Below, one piece after another: positions 1 through 13,700 of a stretch of 64,000 nt of DNA (position 1 is the stretch's first letter; the number at the start of each line of letters is the position of its first letter). This stretch comes from Lutjanus erythropterus (lineage: Eukaryota > Chordata > Actinopteri > Lutjaniformes > Lutjanidae), in contig CM034604.1 of assembly GCA_020091685.1 (NCBI GenBank), forward strand, positions 10,596,519 through 10,660,518, written 5' to 3'. The notes beneath the pieces are model-generated. The model made no database searches. It worked only from the letters and a program-made list of their open reading frames with translations, and had not been told where the DNA came from. The position numbers and the translations under genes are program-made.

Positions 1-660
1 GGAATTAGATTTTCTTTTACCCAGGTTTTCTCTTGATAAAATTTCTGTGGGTGGTCTTTTTCTGTCTTCAGCCATGGTGACTTTGGCTGGTCGTGTTAAC
101 TAAGCAATTGGAAAAGGTCTGCGCGCTTGAATCCAGCCTTTCTAAAAAGTAGAATCAGATTCATGCAGCCAAGGTTAACAGTACCATCATCCCATAGGAA
201 AATGGTCTGCCCTGCACAAAAACAGAGAAGAGGCTGTTCAAATGTAAAAAAAAAAAAGAGAGACAAATGTCAAAGAAAAGTGCCCATTTCGATTGTAAGG
301 CCATTAAGTTGTGCTGATGATGCTCACAAGGCTGAAAAGTTCACTTTTATCTTATGGTTTTCACACATTGTCACAGTTGAGATATGAATTAAATGTGTCC
401 TTTTTTGCATATAGATGTACCGCTTCTAGTTTTCTGTCACTGTTGGGGCCTTTTCACACACTTTTTACACATTTTATCTTTGTAGTGCATCACATATTAT
501 CACCTTTCAAAGTTGTCAAGGTATATAATATAAATGTTGCATATTTAGTTATAAAGCAGACACGGGGTAACATAAGCATTCGTTTAGAGTTGTTCCAGAC
601 AAAAGTAATCCCAATATTCTCTCTCATTTTAGCTCTGTTTTTGGTCTCCACCAACTCCTG
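1..660. other. Left flank, no gene recognised
   Basis: This stretch is AT-rich and carries no exon that I can recognise on either strand. By position it should belong to tshr intron 3, because exon 3 lies to its right and transcription runs leftward. The short open frames here have no recognisable domains and no codon bias like that of the real exons. Confidence 0.4.
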
Positions 661-680
661 ATGGAAATCTGGCTCTTTCA

Positions 681-1292
681 TCAGAATTAGAACCAGCTTT
701 ATTGGCAAGTCAGTTCTCACATACAAGGACTATGCTTTGGTATGTAAGTGCATTACAATAAACACAAGCTTAACACCAATAAAAACTAGAAGGGAACTCA
801 AAGCGGGCAGATGTCTGCCAAGGCCAATAGTCCACACTTCTATGATATGCAAATCTGCAATCGCAAACTTCTCGGTCAGTTTTAGCAAAACAGATGTAAT
901 CAGCAACAGACAAACTTTTATATATTTTTATATGTATAAGGTCCACAGTCGTCGCCTTGGGGTTAACCATGTCACAGTCTGCTTTCAAGTTGTTAACCTA
1001 GCTGGCTTTGAGCATTAATGCTAGCTAGCAGCGCCAAACATGATCACATGAAGTTGCAGGCCCAACAACGCTGCTACCTGCATCATTGAAATGAATATGA
1101 ACTCGACAATTAGTAATAACTGAATTACTTTCTCAAAAACGCTCAACAAATGTTTACAAAAATAGCTCTCTCATTCAGCTCTGTGTTGCAGACGCTTAGT
1201 GATGATGTCAGTAACATTTGGATGTGAGTAAGAGTAACATTGCATGATATTATATGTATTTATGTTTGCATAGCAAACCTTAATTGAGAAAA

Positions 1293-1326
<34 letters not shown>

Positions 1327-1700
1327 TTTTCTGTAATCCTGTTGACAAACAGCACTAAAATATGCAGTGGAGGTAACAATGTGTACGATATGACTGTCAT
1401 TTAAGCGAAAGAGCTGTATAGTAGTTTTATACAGGACGTGCAAAATATTGACCAGCTTATGTGTTGAAGTTCATAGTATTAATTTAAAGAATATACAAGA
1501 TAGTCCACGACATGTGCAGGTGTGTGGACTTTCCATTAATGTAACATATAGAGAGGCTATTTAGAGGGGTATGTCAGTGGTCGGTCCCAGGCCTTATTGA
1601 TGAGGCTGCAGATGGGAAGAAACTTCTTATGGCATGAGGTTTTGGTCCTGATAGATTGCAGCCTCCTGCTGGAGGGAGAGTCTCAAAAAGGTTGTGTCCA
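681..1700. repeat. Dispersed fish repeat, diverged and interrupted
   Basis: The left part (about 681-1015) opens with a phrase around 'accagctttattggcaagt', and the right part (about 1590-1690) has 'agatgggaagaaacttctt' and 'cagcctcctgctggagg'. I recall both phrases as neighbouring parts of one high-copy fish repeat. The middle is diverged and contains an AGT microsatellite. The superfamily is not certain. Confidence 0.4.
1294..1326. repeat. (AGT)n microsatellite
   Basis: About eleven uninterrupted AGT units are visible. Read on the minus strand they give a run of threonines in a spurious open frame, which should not be taken for a protein. Confidence 0.95.
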
Positions 1701-1880
1701 TTTAACTGCTAAATGCTTCACTATGTTCACTAGCTAGTCACTACCTTTTTTGCCTGCCATTACGTGTTTGGCAGGCACCATACTGTGTGCTTATCAGAGC
1801 TTTTTTAACCCCCTAAAAACAGCTTATTTTTGTTTTTGGGAAAGAGAAACCCATATGATTGCACCAAACAGATAAGATTA

Positions 1881-2103
1881 GGGCAGCTGTGGCTCAGGAG
1901 GTAGAGTGAGATGAAGTAAAGATTGGTGGTTTGATCCACAGCTTGTCCAGACTGTCTGTCAAAGTGTCTTTGTGTCAAAGCTACTGATCCCCAAATTGCC
2001 CAAAATGGCCGTTCCATCAGTGTGTAAATGTGTGTATGATTGTGCCACTGAATGGATGAATGTGACATGTAGTTATGAAAGTGCCTTACAATAAAAAAAA
2101 AAT
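1881..2103 (+). mobile_element. tRNA-derived SINE
   Basis: The 5' part (gggcagctgtggctcagg) resembles an RNA polymerase III box A region, and 'ggtttgatcc' about 50 bp downstream resembles a box B. A tail with 'gaatgtgtg'-like segments and an A-run follows. This layout matches a tRNA-headed SINE common in percomorph fish. The head seems shorter than the family usual, as if part between boxes A and B was lost. No clear target duplication was found. Confidence 0.6.
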
Positions 2104-2154
2104 CAGCTTAAAGATGCTATAAAGCTCCATAGGGCTGAGGGACACTGCAGAATT

Positions 2155-2340
2155 GAATCTAAACTGTTGACTGTATATAAAGATGGATGACACGACAGCT
2201 CTCCAAAGATGAAGCCAAAACATCTTAATTGCCCCCTGGTGGCTGGCTGCAGTATAGGACATAAAGCCCTACCACTCCGTGGCAGCAGATGGGATCTGGG
2301 CTAGAATAAAAACTCAAAGAACACGGCACATACATTTTTC
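2155..2340. repeat. Dispersed fish repeat
   Basis: The segment has phrases such as 'gactgtatataaagatgga' and 'tgccccctggtggctggctg' that I recall from many fish genomes as parts of one dispersed non-autonomous element. Its ends are not clear. No coding potential is seen. Confidence 0.5.
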
Positions 2341-3480
2341 CCAAAGATGGTTTCTGTCATTTATATAATAATATACAGACGTCTTAGTCTGACCCACAGT
2401 TGATATAAAAATATTGATTACGCAGCTTTAACAATCCAATTTCTTTCCTGTACATGATCCAAACAAACTGCTGTTATTGCTGTGATAAAGATGAAATACA
2501 CTCATTCCTCTGTGCCAGAGATGTTTCACCACAAATGAGCAAGAATATAAAATCTTTCAAAACTATGTTCATTATTTCACTGTATCATTTGCCAAAATAT
2601 TACCAAAACTGCGATTTATCTCAATAATAAAACATTTAAAAAATGTTTTGCTTCCCAGCAAAAACCATAAATTCCTAAAATTGGTGGTTTATCTCAACGG
2701 TGGCATGATTCACACTTCACCCAGCCCCCTTCCCAAATTCTCAGCTCCAACTACAGTCCTGGATCCACAGCTGCCGTCGGCCTGAAGCAGCCAACAGGAA
2801 GCAGAGCATTAATTTGTGTCTGACCCTGAAGGAAACCTGAGAGAGATGCCATTATCTGATGTATGGCACTACACCACACCAATCAGTGGCAAATAGGCCC
2901 TGGAGATCCAAAATACACCATCAGAACACAGATACAACCCGGTTTGAATTATCGTTTCTGTCTGCACTTTGATGTCTGGAATTCAGCAGCCAATAAGGAA
3001 AGACCAAAGGGAAGAATAATTAAGATAAAAATGACAGCCAGAACACACACACACACACACACACGCATCAAGTCATGTCCAATTAATTTATGTAGCTGTT
3101 AATTATAGTTACTGTCTCAAACGGCTACACATTTTATACAGTAATTGAGGAGTGGAAACAAATAAACTGCTGTGTTACAAGATGCTGTAACTTGGAACAA
3201 ATCATTCACATGGGCAGGAAGTCTTGCAGTAATATATGAAGTGCTAGGAGGTGTTCTGCTGGAAAGTGTGTGGTCCACCCCTGAGACTCAGCCATAAATC
3301 TCTATCCCATAATTGAGAATAGAGTGCACCTTGCTTGACTTTTTCCCCTGAGCTGCTTCAACGAAAGCTGGAACACGAAGAAGACGAGGAGAGGAGCCAA
3401 ATACCGGCTGTTGTTTGGCCTCTCTGCTGCTCTAACACGCGTATTCTGACTGTCTGGTTAGAGTCGGCTTAATAATAATG
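2341..3480. other. Non-coding stretch, nothing recognised
   Basis: Apart from an (AC)n microsatellite at 3043-3064, I see no exon, RNA gene or transposon end here. The interval 3230-3430 is less AT-rich and of higher complexity, so it could hold conserved non-coding sequence, but nothing in it identifies a function. Confidence 0.4.
3043..3064. repeat. (AC)n microsatellite
   Basis: A run of eleven AC dinucleotides. Confidence 0.95.
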
Positions 3481-3492
3481 GTCCAGATAATA

Positions 3493-4390
3493 CAATCCCC
3501 AATCCCAAAAAAAGTTGGGACGCTGTGTAAAATATGAATCAAAACAATGTAATGTTTGCAAATACTTTTTAAACTATATTCAATTGAATACAGTACAAAG
3601 ACAAGATATTTAATGTTCAACACAATTAACTTTGTTTTTTTTTATACATTCACTCTTGATTCTTTATTTGTTCCCTACAACATGTTCCAAAAAAGTTAAG
3701 GACGGTGTATGTTTACCACTGTGATACATCACCTTTTCTTTTAAAAATGCTCAGGAAGCATTTAGGAACTAAGGACACTAATAATTTAAGTTTCTCATTC
3801 TTGCTTCAAGTGCTCCACAGTGCTCTGAGGTCTCTGTTGTTGTATTTTGTGCTTCATAACGTGCCACATGTTTTCAATGGGAGACAGGTCTGGACTGCAG
3901 GATGCCACTTTAGTTCCTGAACTCTTTCACCACGAAGCCACACTGTACTAACACGTGCAGAATATGGCTCGGCATTATTGTGCTGAAATAAGCGGGTATG
4001 TCTCTGAAAGAGATGCCGTCTGGATGGCAGCATATGTTGCTCCAAAACCTGTATGTACCTTTCAGCATTAATGCTTTCACAGATGTGACAGTTAAGGCTG
4101 ATTAAGGCATGGCATAGGGTACACAGATATGTTGTAGGTACAGCATCAGTCCGGCGTTGGTTCAACGCAAAGGTGTAAATCAGCCTTTAGCTATGGAAAC
4201 TATAACACATGCTGGCTTTTGAAGTTAATGCTGGTAACAGTCAGGGTGGTTTTTCTTCTCTTGATCCCTTTGAACATTAAATATCTTGTCTTTGTACTGT
4301 ATTCAGCTGAATATATGCGGAAAAGGATTTGCATTCTGTTTTTTATTTACATTTTACACGGCATTCTGATTTTTTTGGAATTGGGGTTGC
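3493..4390 (-). mobile_element. Tc1/mariner-type transposon, internally deleted
   Basis: The ends form long inverted repeats of over 100 bp: the left end begins CAATCCCCAATCCCA and the reverse complement of the right end begins GCAACCCCAATTCCA. A TA dinucleotide abuts each end (3491-3492 and 4391-4392), the target duplication of Tc1/mariner. On the minus strand, 3854-4165 encodes part of a DDE transposase: 'YIQVLEQHMLPSRRH', then 'LFQHNNAEPYSARV' where active relatives carry a QDNA core, so the catalytic aspartate is replaced. A degraded version of the usual WP-x-SPDLxPIEN block follows. At 898 bp it lacks most of the transposase and cannot move itself. Confidence 0.8.
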
Positions 4391-4392
4391 TA

Positions 4393-4690
4393 GTTATTTC
4401 ATCAAACTGAATTGTTTGTCATCTAATTTGCATGTAGTAATCCCACAACAGGGTATTCTTTTTCAATTTCTTTAATTGCCAGCGAGGGAAAAACTGCTCT
4501 GCACCCCTCCGATGAGGAGGAGCAGTAAGTGGTGTGCAGGAGAGAAATAAGCTTCTAATGTGTTTCTTCCTTGCCTCCAATTGCTGCTGGCAAGGTTCAA
4601 AATTAAGCATTTTTCTCTCCGGAGACCAAAGAAACAGCTTAATCGATAAAGATCAATAAAGAGCGTGGCCCTTTTCCCTTAGTTACTCAC
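4393..4690. other. tshr intron 3, sequence next to exon 3
   Basis: This repeat-free part of the intron contains an octamer-like ATTTGCAT (within 'taatttgcatgta') and several homeodomain-type TAAT cores. I see no exon. It may be regulatory, but that is inference from base content alone. Confidence 0.3.
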
Positions 4691-4765
4691 ATGTGGGTGA
4701 TTTTCCTCAGGCTGTAGAACGAGTGCCTCTCCAGCCTCTGCAGCGTCACGTCCACCGATATATAT
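4691..4765 (-). CDS. tshr: tshr exon 3
   Basis: The acceptor TAG lies at 4768-4766 and the donor GTGAGT at 4690-4685. The exon is 75 nt with phase 2 at both ends. It encodes one LRR with 'YISVDVTLQRLERHSFYSL' and then 'RKITH'. The length and boundaries equal those known for human TSHR exon 3. Confidence 0.93.
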
Positions 4766-7700
4766 CTACAAGAAATTCATAAAGCTTATACCAAATCAAA
4801 TGTTGAAATCATCTTGGTATTATCAAAACAACGTTTTTTAACCACCTCACTTAGAAAGAAGGCACTGTGCCAGCATGCACATGAAATATAAGACCTGTTT
4901 TCACAAATGTGTTTGAGTGTGTGGCTCTAAAAATGACCCTAAAGCCTGCAACTCTTTCCTGAATTTATCAGCCCACCTTGTCCAAATCCTCCAAAGTCAT
5001 GGGTAATTTTACAGGTATGCACCTCACATATACATTACCCAGTCATCAGTCACTCTGCGCCCGTTTGTTATTACTTGGTAACAAGTATGCTCTTTAAATA
5101 AACCATGAACTTAGCACTTGAGCTTACCTTATAAATGGTTTACTTACAAGAAAAAAGCACATAACATATGTTCTGTTTACTTACGGGGCACTTCATAAAA
5201 CCCAGTGATCACAAACTAAAAAAAGAGCTTGTATTTGAGAATCTGACTAACACGTGGTTGGTTTTCTCTTATTTTATCTGGACAAACAAAAATTAATCAA
5301 TGGAAACACTGGCTGTAAGCACTTGTGGCTGTTTGAGGCGTACAGAAAACCACGTCCGTCTCCCTTCATGCATGACTTGGACGCAGACGTCGGACTCAGC
5401 GGCTGGGGATCATGGCTCAAGTGTATATTTTACCTCTACACAGAAACTTCACCTCTACTGGGAGGCTAAAATCACCACACACCCAAAAAGCTCTGCCGGA
5501 ATACCTCGCCAATGTCCAAGCCCCGCTGCGGCTGAAGGACCAACATTCCTACTGAAGGAACGCAATAGCGCTTCCAGCTGTGATTAGGAGCCAGCGGTGA
5601 TACTAAACAGAGAGCATATCATCTGCTTGGGTGGGAGACAAAAAGGAAAGGGGTGGGCAGTTCGGAACTGGGATAGGTTCCCACTTTTCGAGCAAAGCAG
5701 TTGAAAGACAACAGGTGGATGAGAGCAACTGTGAAGGGTTTGTGTTTGAAAAGCAGCTAATGAAAAGTGTAGGAGCCTTGAATGGAATAATCCCACTGAA
5801 TAAATTCCTACTCACATCCTTGAGATGTTGACCATGCTGGAAAAGGCATCTGCTGGCACGGTTGATAGGCGGGTCTCAAAAAACCATCTGTTTAAAAAAA
5901 AAAAAAAAGTAAAGACAGACATTTTAGTTGTCACAAACACATTTTACTCTCAATATCTCCTATGACTCAGTCACTAGCAAGGTGTTCTTCGACATTTTTT
6001 ACAGTTAAGATGAAATGAAAAATGCCTTTCTGAGCCTTTTAGATCATATACCATATTATATTGAGCATCTTTCTGACAATATATGCCAAGAAAGATCCAT
6101 TTGTATTCTCACATTAAAATCTAATCATGTTTTCTTCTCATTAAAGAAAGTATAATGTGTGCTTATGTACACTCGAAGTCATTTACCTAGCTAGCAACAG
6201 TACACCGAGCTATGATACTTCCAACATTATGTCCCGCCTGCTTACTCGTTTCACTTGGCAATATGGAAACATACAAAAATTATTAAGTAAATATTATTTG
6301 TTTGTTGTCAGTTATACGAGTGAATCAAAACCACTTTCACATCTGTATGGTAAATATGTACTTAACTAGTAGCCGGTTAGCTTAGCGTAGCATAGGAACT
6401 GGAAACAGCTCGTCTGTCCAAAGGTAACACCACCTCAATAAGTAGCACTTTAAATCTTTTATAATTGTATCTGTTAAAAAAAAAAAAAGCCAAGTGTGAC
6501 ATATTGTTTGGTTTTATGGAGGGTAGATTGCCAGACTGTTTCCTAGGCTAGAGCACTAGCTAGACGTGTGGCTGCCTGGCAATTGCTCTTAGCCAGGAAA
6601 AAAGTCCTGTAATGTTTTTAAAAAAATGACAAATTGCTGTTTTCCACACTTCGGTTTTATACAGACTACGCAAAAGAGCTATAATGTGTTAGTTGGTGAT
6701 TTGGAGGTGCTAGTAGGTGGATTTTCTTACCTTTGGGCAAAGCCTGACTAGCTTTTCCAAGCTGTTTCAGGTCTTTAAATGCTATGCTAACAATCTCCTG
6801 GCTGCAGTCTCTCTGCACAGCATTCATTCATTGGGTTTTCTTTGACATTTTAAAGGAATTGCTAAATATTTAGATAAATAAATAAGCCTATTTGTTTTCT
6901 GTTGAGAATTAGATGAGAGGACCAACTATTCTCATACGTAACTGGAGCCAGCAGCCAGTTAGCTTAGCTTAGCATAAAGACTGTAAACAGCTAGTGTGTC
7001 CAAAGGTACCAACATCTGACTACCATCACCTCAATAATTAGCACTTCAAATCTTTTATTGTTTAATCTGTTAGCTAAGCTAAGGGTGATATATTCTGGTT
7101 TTATGGAGGGTAATGCACCAGACATTTGTTTGGCAATAATAGTCTAACCTACTAAAGCTGCTATACTTAATCTTTAATTGATGAATCAATTATTAATCTA
7201 CTATTAAATTAATCACCAACTATTTTGATAAATAGTGAACTCCTCTATGACAGCAAACTGAATATCTTTGGGTTGTGGACAAAACAAGATATTTGAGGAC
7301 ATACCCTTTGGCTTTGGCAAACTATGATTAACATTTTTCCATAATTTTCTGACATTATTAGGACTAATCAATTAATCAACAAGATGTTATTGTTTTTACA
7401 TGGATGGGTGGAGCCAGGCTAGCTTTTCCTCCTGTTTCAAGTCTTTATCCTAACCCACCTGTTTTCTGGCCTCATTTTAGCCCCATATTTAATATACACA
7501 TATGAGAGTATCACTTTTCTCATCTAACTCTCAGCAAGATGTCTCAAGTGTCAAACAATCTCTTGAACAGACTATGCTGAAACCTTGCACCTGGAAATGT
7601 TCTGATAATGAAAATGCTCCATGTCCTCTTTGTAATGAAAGTGACTCTGCAAACAAAAAGTAAATTTCACATATAGATTTTTTTGTCTTTATAGCTGCCC

Positions 7701-10700
7701 AATAGGCCTAAGACAAGAAGAGAGAAGCAGTTAGTGGGCAGGTAAGGAAGGTGGAAAGGAAACACTGATAAAGTTTAGAATCAGATGAAAGGTTCCTTTG
7801 AAGCAAATGGTGAAATAGACCCCCCCCCTTTTCTGGGAACATGGGAAAAAAACAAAGACTTGGATCTGACTGGATCTGAGATGGCAGCCAAATCAAACAA
7901 TGTCTGTGTCTGTTTAGGACAATGTTTCAGAAAGTAAGGTCACACAGACTAAAACGACCTGCACATTGTTCAGGATAAATTAGCACCCAGTGTTATAGTT
8001 AGACTATCAAGGGTTAAGTTATGAAAAAGAAACTATTTAGACTTGGATCTGTATGTGGACCGTTTTAGCTCGCTGCCAGTTTTTGAGTGGAAGGAAGTGG
8101 AAGTGTTCCGGATTAAAATTAAAATTATTTCAAAGAATAAAGTTGTTTTAAATTTTGAGAAAGTTGTTGCTTGAAGTTAAGATGAGAAGATCAATATTCT
8201 CTCTCTGTAAGGCTCTAAAGCTCAATAATTAACATGCAAAAACTTAAGTGTTGTAACCACAATTGCGTAATTTTACAAAAGGTAACATGCCACACTATTT
8301 CTGGGTGGGAGCCGTAAATTCTTTGAGTTTTGGCGAGCATTCCCCACAGTAGCAAACTGATGTTTTCACACTTTGGTTTATATTTATACATACCTAACAA
8401 GACATAATTTGTTAAATGCACAATATGTAAGTTATTCTGTTCTGGGTCTCTCTCACATTAAAACAACAACAAAAGAGTACTTTGATGACGTCATTCAGTA
8501 GCGTGGGATCATGGGAGTTGTGTTCTTCATTGTTAAGTAACTACAAATGAAAATCTATCAGACATAACTAGGGCAGAAATCATGTTCATAGATGAAGTAA
8601 CGTATTCAAGCTTCATTCATGGTATTTTTAGTCATCTTTGTGGACTCTGGTGTATCCAACAAATCCCATGATTTCACAGAAGTTACAGCAACTACTAGCA
8701 AGAAACATATCGTTACCTTGAATAAATAATGCTTTTCTCTGGGTTTGACAACTGTTGGAAACATTTGGGCTAACATTTTCAGTCATTTTAATGTAGAAAT
8801 GTTACATATTAAGGGGTCATAGTTGGGATTTTTATCTCTGATCTACTTCACTAGTGAAAATGTGTTATTTCTTTCCTGTGGTCTTGCTGCAGATTTTGTT
8901 GTGGATTAGGGAATCACAACAAAATAATAGAGGAAAGAGATTAAGATGGTAGCCACATGTGTTGATGTCTTGTTGTCTTCCATGGCCACCCTGCAGGAGG
9001 ATGCACATTCAGAGTTTGTTCCACTGCATCCTGTCTCAGCTGGAAACAGTGTATGCATCCATTTGTAAACAGGTATAAAGCGTGACTCAGCCAAAGCCAC
9101 CATCTTCACGCACCTTTGCTTCATCAGGGGAACAATAGGCTAATTCAGAGGCTGAGATCTGGCCCGTGAAGTCTGAATCACGCTCACATGGGGGGGTGGG
9201 GAAGGTGGTTTGTGAGTCAGTAGACATGGGAGCACAGCACCCTGCACACGCTTTGACAAACTCAAACAAACAGAGGGACACAGAGCAGACCCTGACACCA
9301 AACACCCCTGTCAGAACGGCTGTGTTTCGCCGCTGCCACCGCCACACTCAAACCTAAATAACCAGCATGCTTTTTTCCTCAGAAGTGCAGGGAGAGCACC
9401 AATGAGCCCATCTCAGAGGCTTGAGGAGAAAAGTACTCCCCCAATTTGTCTTTTTGGATCGAAACCCGAGAAAACAAACAGGTTGGGAATTGAGTTTGAA
9501 GTGGGCAGAAGCCACATAATTCATAATATTGCCAGCACTGGATTGTCAGCGTAGCTGTGTTTACTGTGGCTCTGTCACATTTTGGTGTGTAATGGTCTGC
9601 GGTGACTGGTAGAGAGGGTCACTTACATATTCTGCTGCAGATTTCATCCTCCACTTTCTCCACTGTGATTCACTGTAAACTGCTATGTAGAAATGCTGTC
9701 TCGATAAAAAAAAACCTTAATATTCTCTCAGTCAGAATACTTGTGTACTGAAGAGTTACAATTTTCCTTCATTTTTTTCTGTTCTGACCTCATGTCCATG
9801 AGTGTAGGAACATTAATTTGTTTTAACTTAAAAAAGGTAGGGTCCAGGCTAAAATTCTAAGTTGTCTGAATTTGGAAAGACAAGTTGGGGTAATTGATTC
9901 AGTTGATAAAAACTTGAGAAAAACATCAAGTTATCATCATATATGTTTTCTTCAAACTGTGAAAAAGAAGGGTATCAGGAGAGTTTGAACTCTCAAACAA
10001 CGCATGCTTGCTAAGATGCTGATAATATTTGTTTAGAAGCTTAATTTAATGAGTTGGTTGAACTCATTCATTCAACTCATCATTTCAAGTCAGAAGACCC
10101 CAAGTTAAAAGAACTCATGTTTATAAGTTCTGGAAAATTTAAGTGTAACTAACTTTTAAATTCCTAAATGATTTTTTTACAGTGAAGGAAAAAAATACTT
10201 GGTTAGAACAGGTGCTGGGGAACAATGATTATCTTTTAAATGATTCTGACTCCAGGCTTTTATAAAAGATTAGGTTCCTATTTGTTGTTTCTCATAAATA
10301 TATGAGGCAATTATTGCAGAATGTGGAGTAACAGTAACAATTTCCATTACATGATCCATTGGTACAAATTAATAGCTGGGAAACAGTCAGTATTTCCAGT
10401 AATCTCAGCTACGGCTCACGATGTTCAACGTCCCACTTCTTATTTTACAATTAATCCCAGTGCTCATCTGTTACCATTCAGGGAACAGCATTAGGATTTC
10501 ACTCATCAGTCAGTTTTATTAGATGAGAGGTCGAGGGACAACAAATATCACGAGTTATCACATGTTTAAACTCCAATCCAAAAATTCTGAGGTTTTTGAA
10601 AGACTGGAGCTGCTGTGTTTTTCCCCCCTTTTCCCTTGAAGTCTTTTTTCCCTCTTAATTATTCTCAAATGGAACTCTCTGGGTGTTTGAGAAATGTGCT

Positions 10701-13700
10701 GTAAAAGGTAAATATTGTATTTGAATGCATCGTCCAGACACAGTCGGGAGTCACGCTACGCAGGCTTTTAAGCGTGTCTGTGCTTTCCTTTCCACCTCTC
10801 TGACTCCCAGTGACACATGGAGTAACCTCCACAAGTACGCACACACACACGAAGGACTCCAAACTCTAAGTAGCCACATATGCACACTCACACACACAGG
10901 CGTCTGCTTTGCATTCACATTTTGTTTTGTGAATAGAATTTTTACACATTTTCCTCCACAAAAGATTTTTTAACCAAACTCTTATGTTAGTTACTCTTAG
11001 GTCAGAAAGATACAACACTTTTTCCCATGATGGGGCAATTTCAAAAGCACTGAATTAATAAAGAAGGGTTTTGAAAGCTGCTTGAGAGCAGAAACCTCCA
11101 GCGATGTTGAAAAAGGCTTTAAACCGAATCGTTTTGGGAAATGCACTCAGTTGCTTTCTGGCAGAGAGTTAGGTGAGAAGATTGTTATCACTCATATCTG
11201 AACTACGCTAAATACAAGAGGCAAAAAATGAAGCCAATACAGCAGTTCCTCAAATGGCCACTTGAGGCTGGCTCCAAAAGCGAGTTAATTCCCACAGATC
11301 TCCATATTAAAATGCCTGACTTTACTTAAGAAATACACATTTACAGCATGGTAAATAAAATAAAATAAAATAAAATCACTGTTTCGGTCTCTATACCTAA
11401 TTTCCCTGTTCATGACAACTCTGCAGGGATGGAAGTTTGAAATAACTCACCTGTTTACATTAAATTAAGGCTTAAAATTATGTATAGTTAATGGCGTGGC
11501 TGCTTTGAGTTGCAGTTGAGTACCACAGAGGTGGCTAGGTACTAGATAGCCACGTCATTCAGCCTGCCTCAGTTGGACCCATGCTCTTCCTCTCGGTCCG
11601 TTTTTGGAATAGCGTAGTTAGCGTAGTTAGCATAGTCAGGCACTGCCAGAATGGCAACAACCCAAACAACCACACTGAGAGCTTCACAACGGCTTTTCGG
11701 AAACCTATGAGTGACATTGCAGAGCCTGCATCCATGTTTTATACAGTCTTTTGCTAAATATAATTAATGCTAACAGCCAGCTCTGTTAAGCTTAGCTTAG
11801 CACAGAGTCTGCAAACAGAGGGAAACAGTTACCTGGTTCTGTCCAAGGCTAAGAAATTTTGCTTAACAGCACCTTTAACGCTCACTAATGATGTCTTATT
11901 TGTTTCTCCCGTAGAAAAACCAAAGTGTAAAACAACAATTTGTCATTATACTGGTGGTTATGTGCTGGACTGTGTACCTGTGCTTCCAGTCTATTGACGG
12001 GTGGATGTCATGATACTATTGATTGGAAACTTGTTGGTTCAAGCCTACATAAGCACACATATTTTATTTACAGGAAGAAAACATGATTGTATTTTGTATT
12101 TTTTCATGTGTTGTTAATTAGATGAACATTATAAGCAGGAATGTGATTTTATCTTGACAAACAGATGAGACTGGTATTAGTCTCCTGACTAAGAAAGCAG
12201 ATAGTGTTTCCCAAAATGCTGAATTTTGGTTCAAGTATTTATCTATTTTAGGTTGCTTGGATAAATCCTAAGCCATCATAAAAAAATTTATTGAGATCTC
12301 AATCTCGTTCACTGACAAACTAACAGTCCAAAACTTAAGCTTGTGGCAGAGGTAACAAATAAGACAAAAGGTCAGTAGCACAGAGGGACTGCCAGTCAGT
12401 CAGGCTGGACTCATTAGGACTGGACCACACTGGCCTGACCTCACGAGGACAGCAGGGTCATTCATTCCTCAGTGTGTATACAACAAAATCAAACTTCCTC
12501 ACGCCTCATCTGCTGGAACATCCCGCTTAATACACAGTCTATTTTGGGCTTATTTGGCAGATATTTTTATCAGGAGGGGTGACAATCCTGCGCTTGGTGG
12601 CATGCTTTCATGTCTCTCTATCCTCCTGGAGGGCTTTGGGTAAACTTTGGGCAGGAATGTGAGGAAATTGTAGGGGACATCAAGGAACGTGGACACGTGA
12701 ATTGGGGCAGTGATCGGGAGATAATTTTATGTGATGGGTGCTGTTGGAGGCGATGCAAAATGGTGGTTGGCATGGAGGGATGTTCCAATAAACTGTAAGA
12801 AAGGAATGAGGATTATCACAACAGAGCAGAACCTCCTCCTTAGCCTAAATTATCATTAGTGAGCTCTACATCAGTGCACATGATATCTGTGGAATCTCAC
12901 CTGTGCTTGCTTCATTAGAAATATAAATTCTTGGGGTAATTTGCTAGCTTTTTTTCTGTCCTTCCTAAACTTTGTGTCCCAGCTGATACCAGTATGATGT
13001 ATGATGTATGAGCCGATAACAGTATGTTTCCAAAAAATATATAGGTCTATATAATTATCATTTTTTAACAGCTGTATACTACTAATCCTGTATGGATGTA
13101 ATATGATTCCTATCATTGTTGTATGGCCTAGTTCAGATAAACGAAAAAGGTGTACAGGATGCTGCTGAAAAGTCCCATTTCAGGGCAAAAAAATTATGGA
13201 ATATTAGATCAGTGCATAGACCTATGTGCTCGCCGATACACAATTCAGCATTGAGTTGACACTGGTACTGAACAACCATAGAGCATCCAACAAGTTTATT
13301 CATCTTAAGAGGAGGATTGGTGCTGCATCTAAAATCCCATACTAACATGCTATTTAGTATGCTAAAACAGTATGTATGATTTTTAGTATGTTCAAAGCCT
13401 TAGTATGAAACCAATAGTATATGAGACGGATATTATTTCCAGGGAAACATTACAGTATACATGCAGTGAGCATTATACTGGCATAATATCCCACAATGCA
13501 ATGCAGTAGTGATGAGAACAACAACATAACAGACAAAGGTGGATAGTGATCAGTGCCCTGGCATAACATCAAAATGGCTTCAGTTTACATTTACTAGGCT
13601 ACTTTCTGTGGTAACTACGGTTAGGCTGGGTTCCACCCAGCAAAGAGGCTCTCAGGAAGTGACATGACGAAAAGATACATACTACCATTTCTTTACATGA

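Noticed and set aside
1171-1443. A minus-strand frame with a long threonine run.
   Set aside because: The run is the (AGT)n microsatellite; the rest shows no domain.
1-4690. Search for tshr exon 4 (human [20 protein letters not shown]) on the minus strand.
   Set aside because: No matching 75-nt exon with phase 2 borders was found; it probably lies beyond the left edge.
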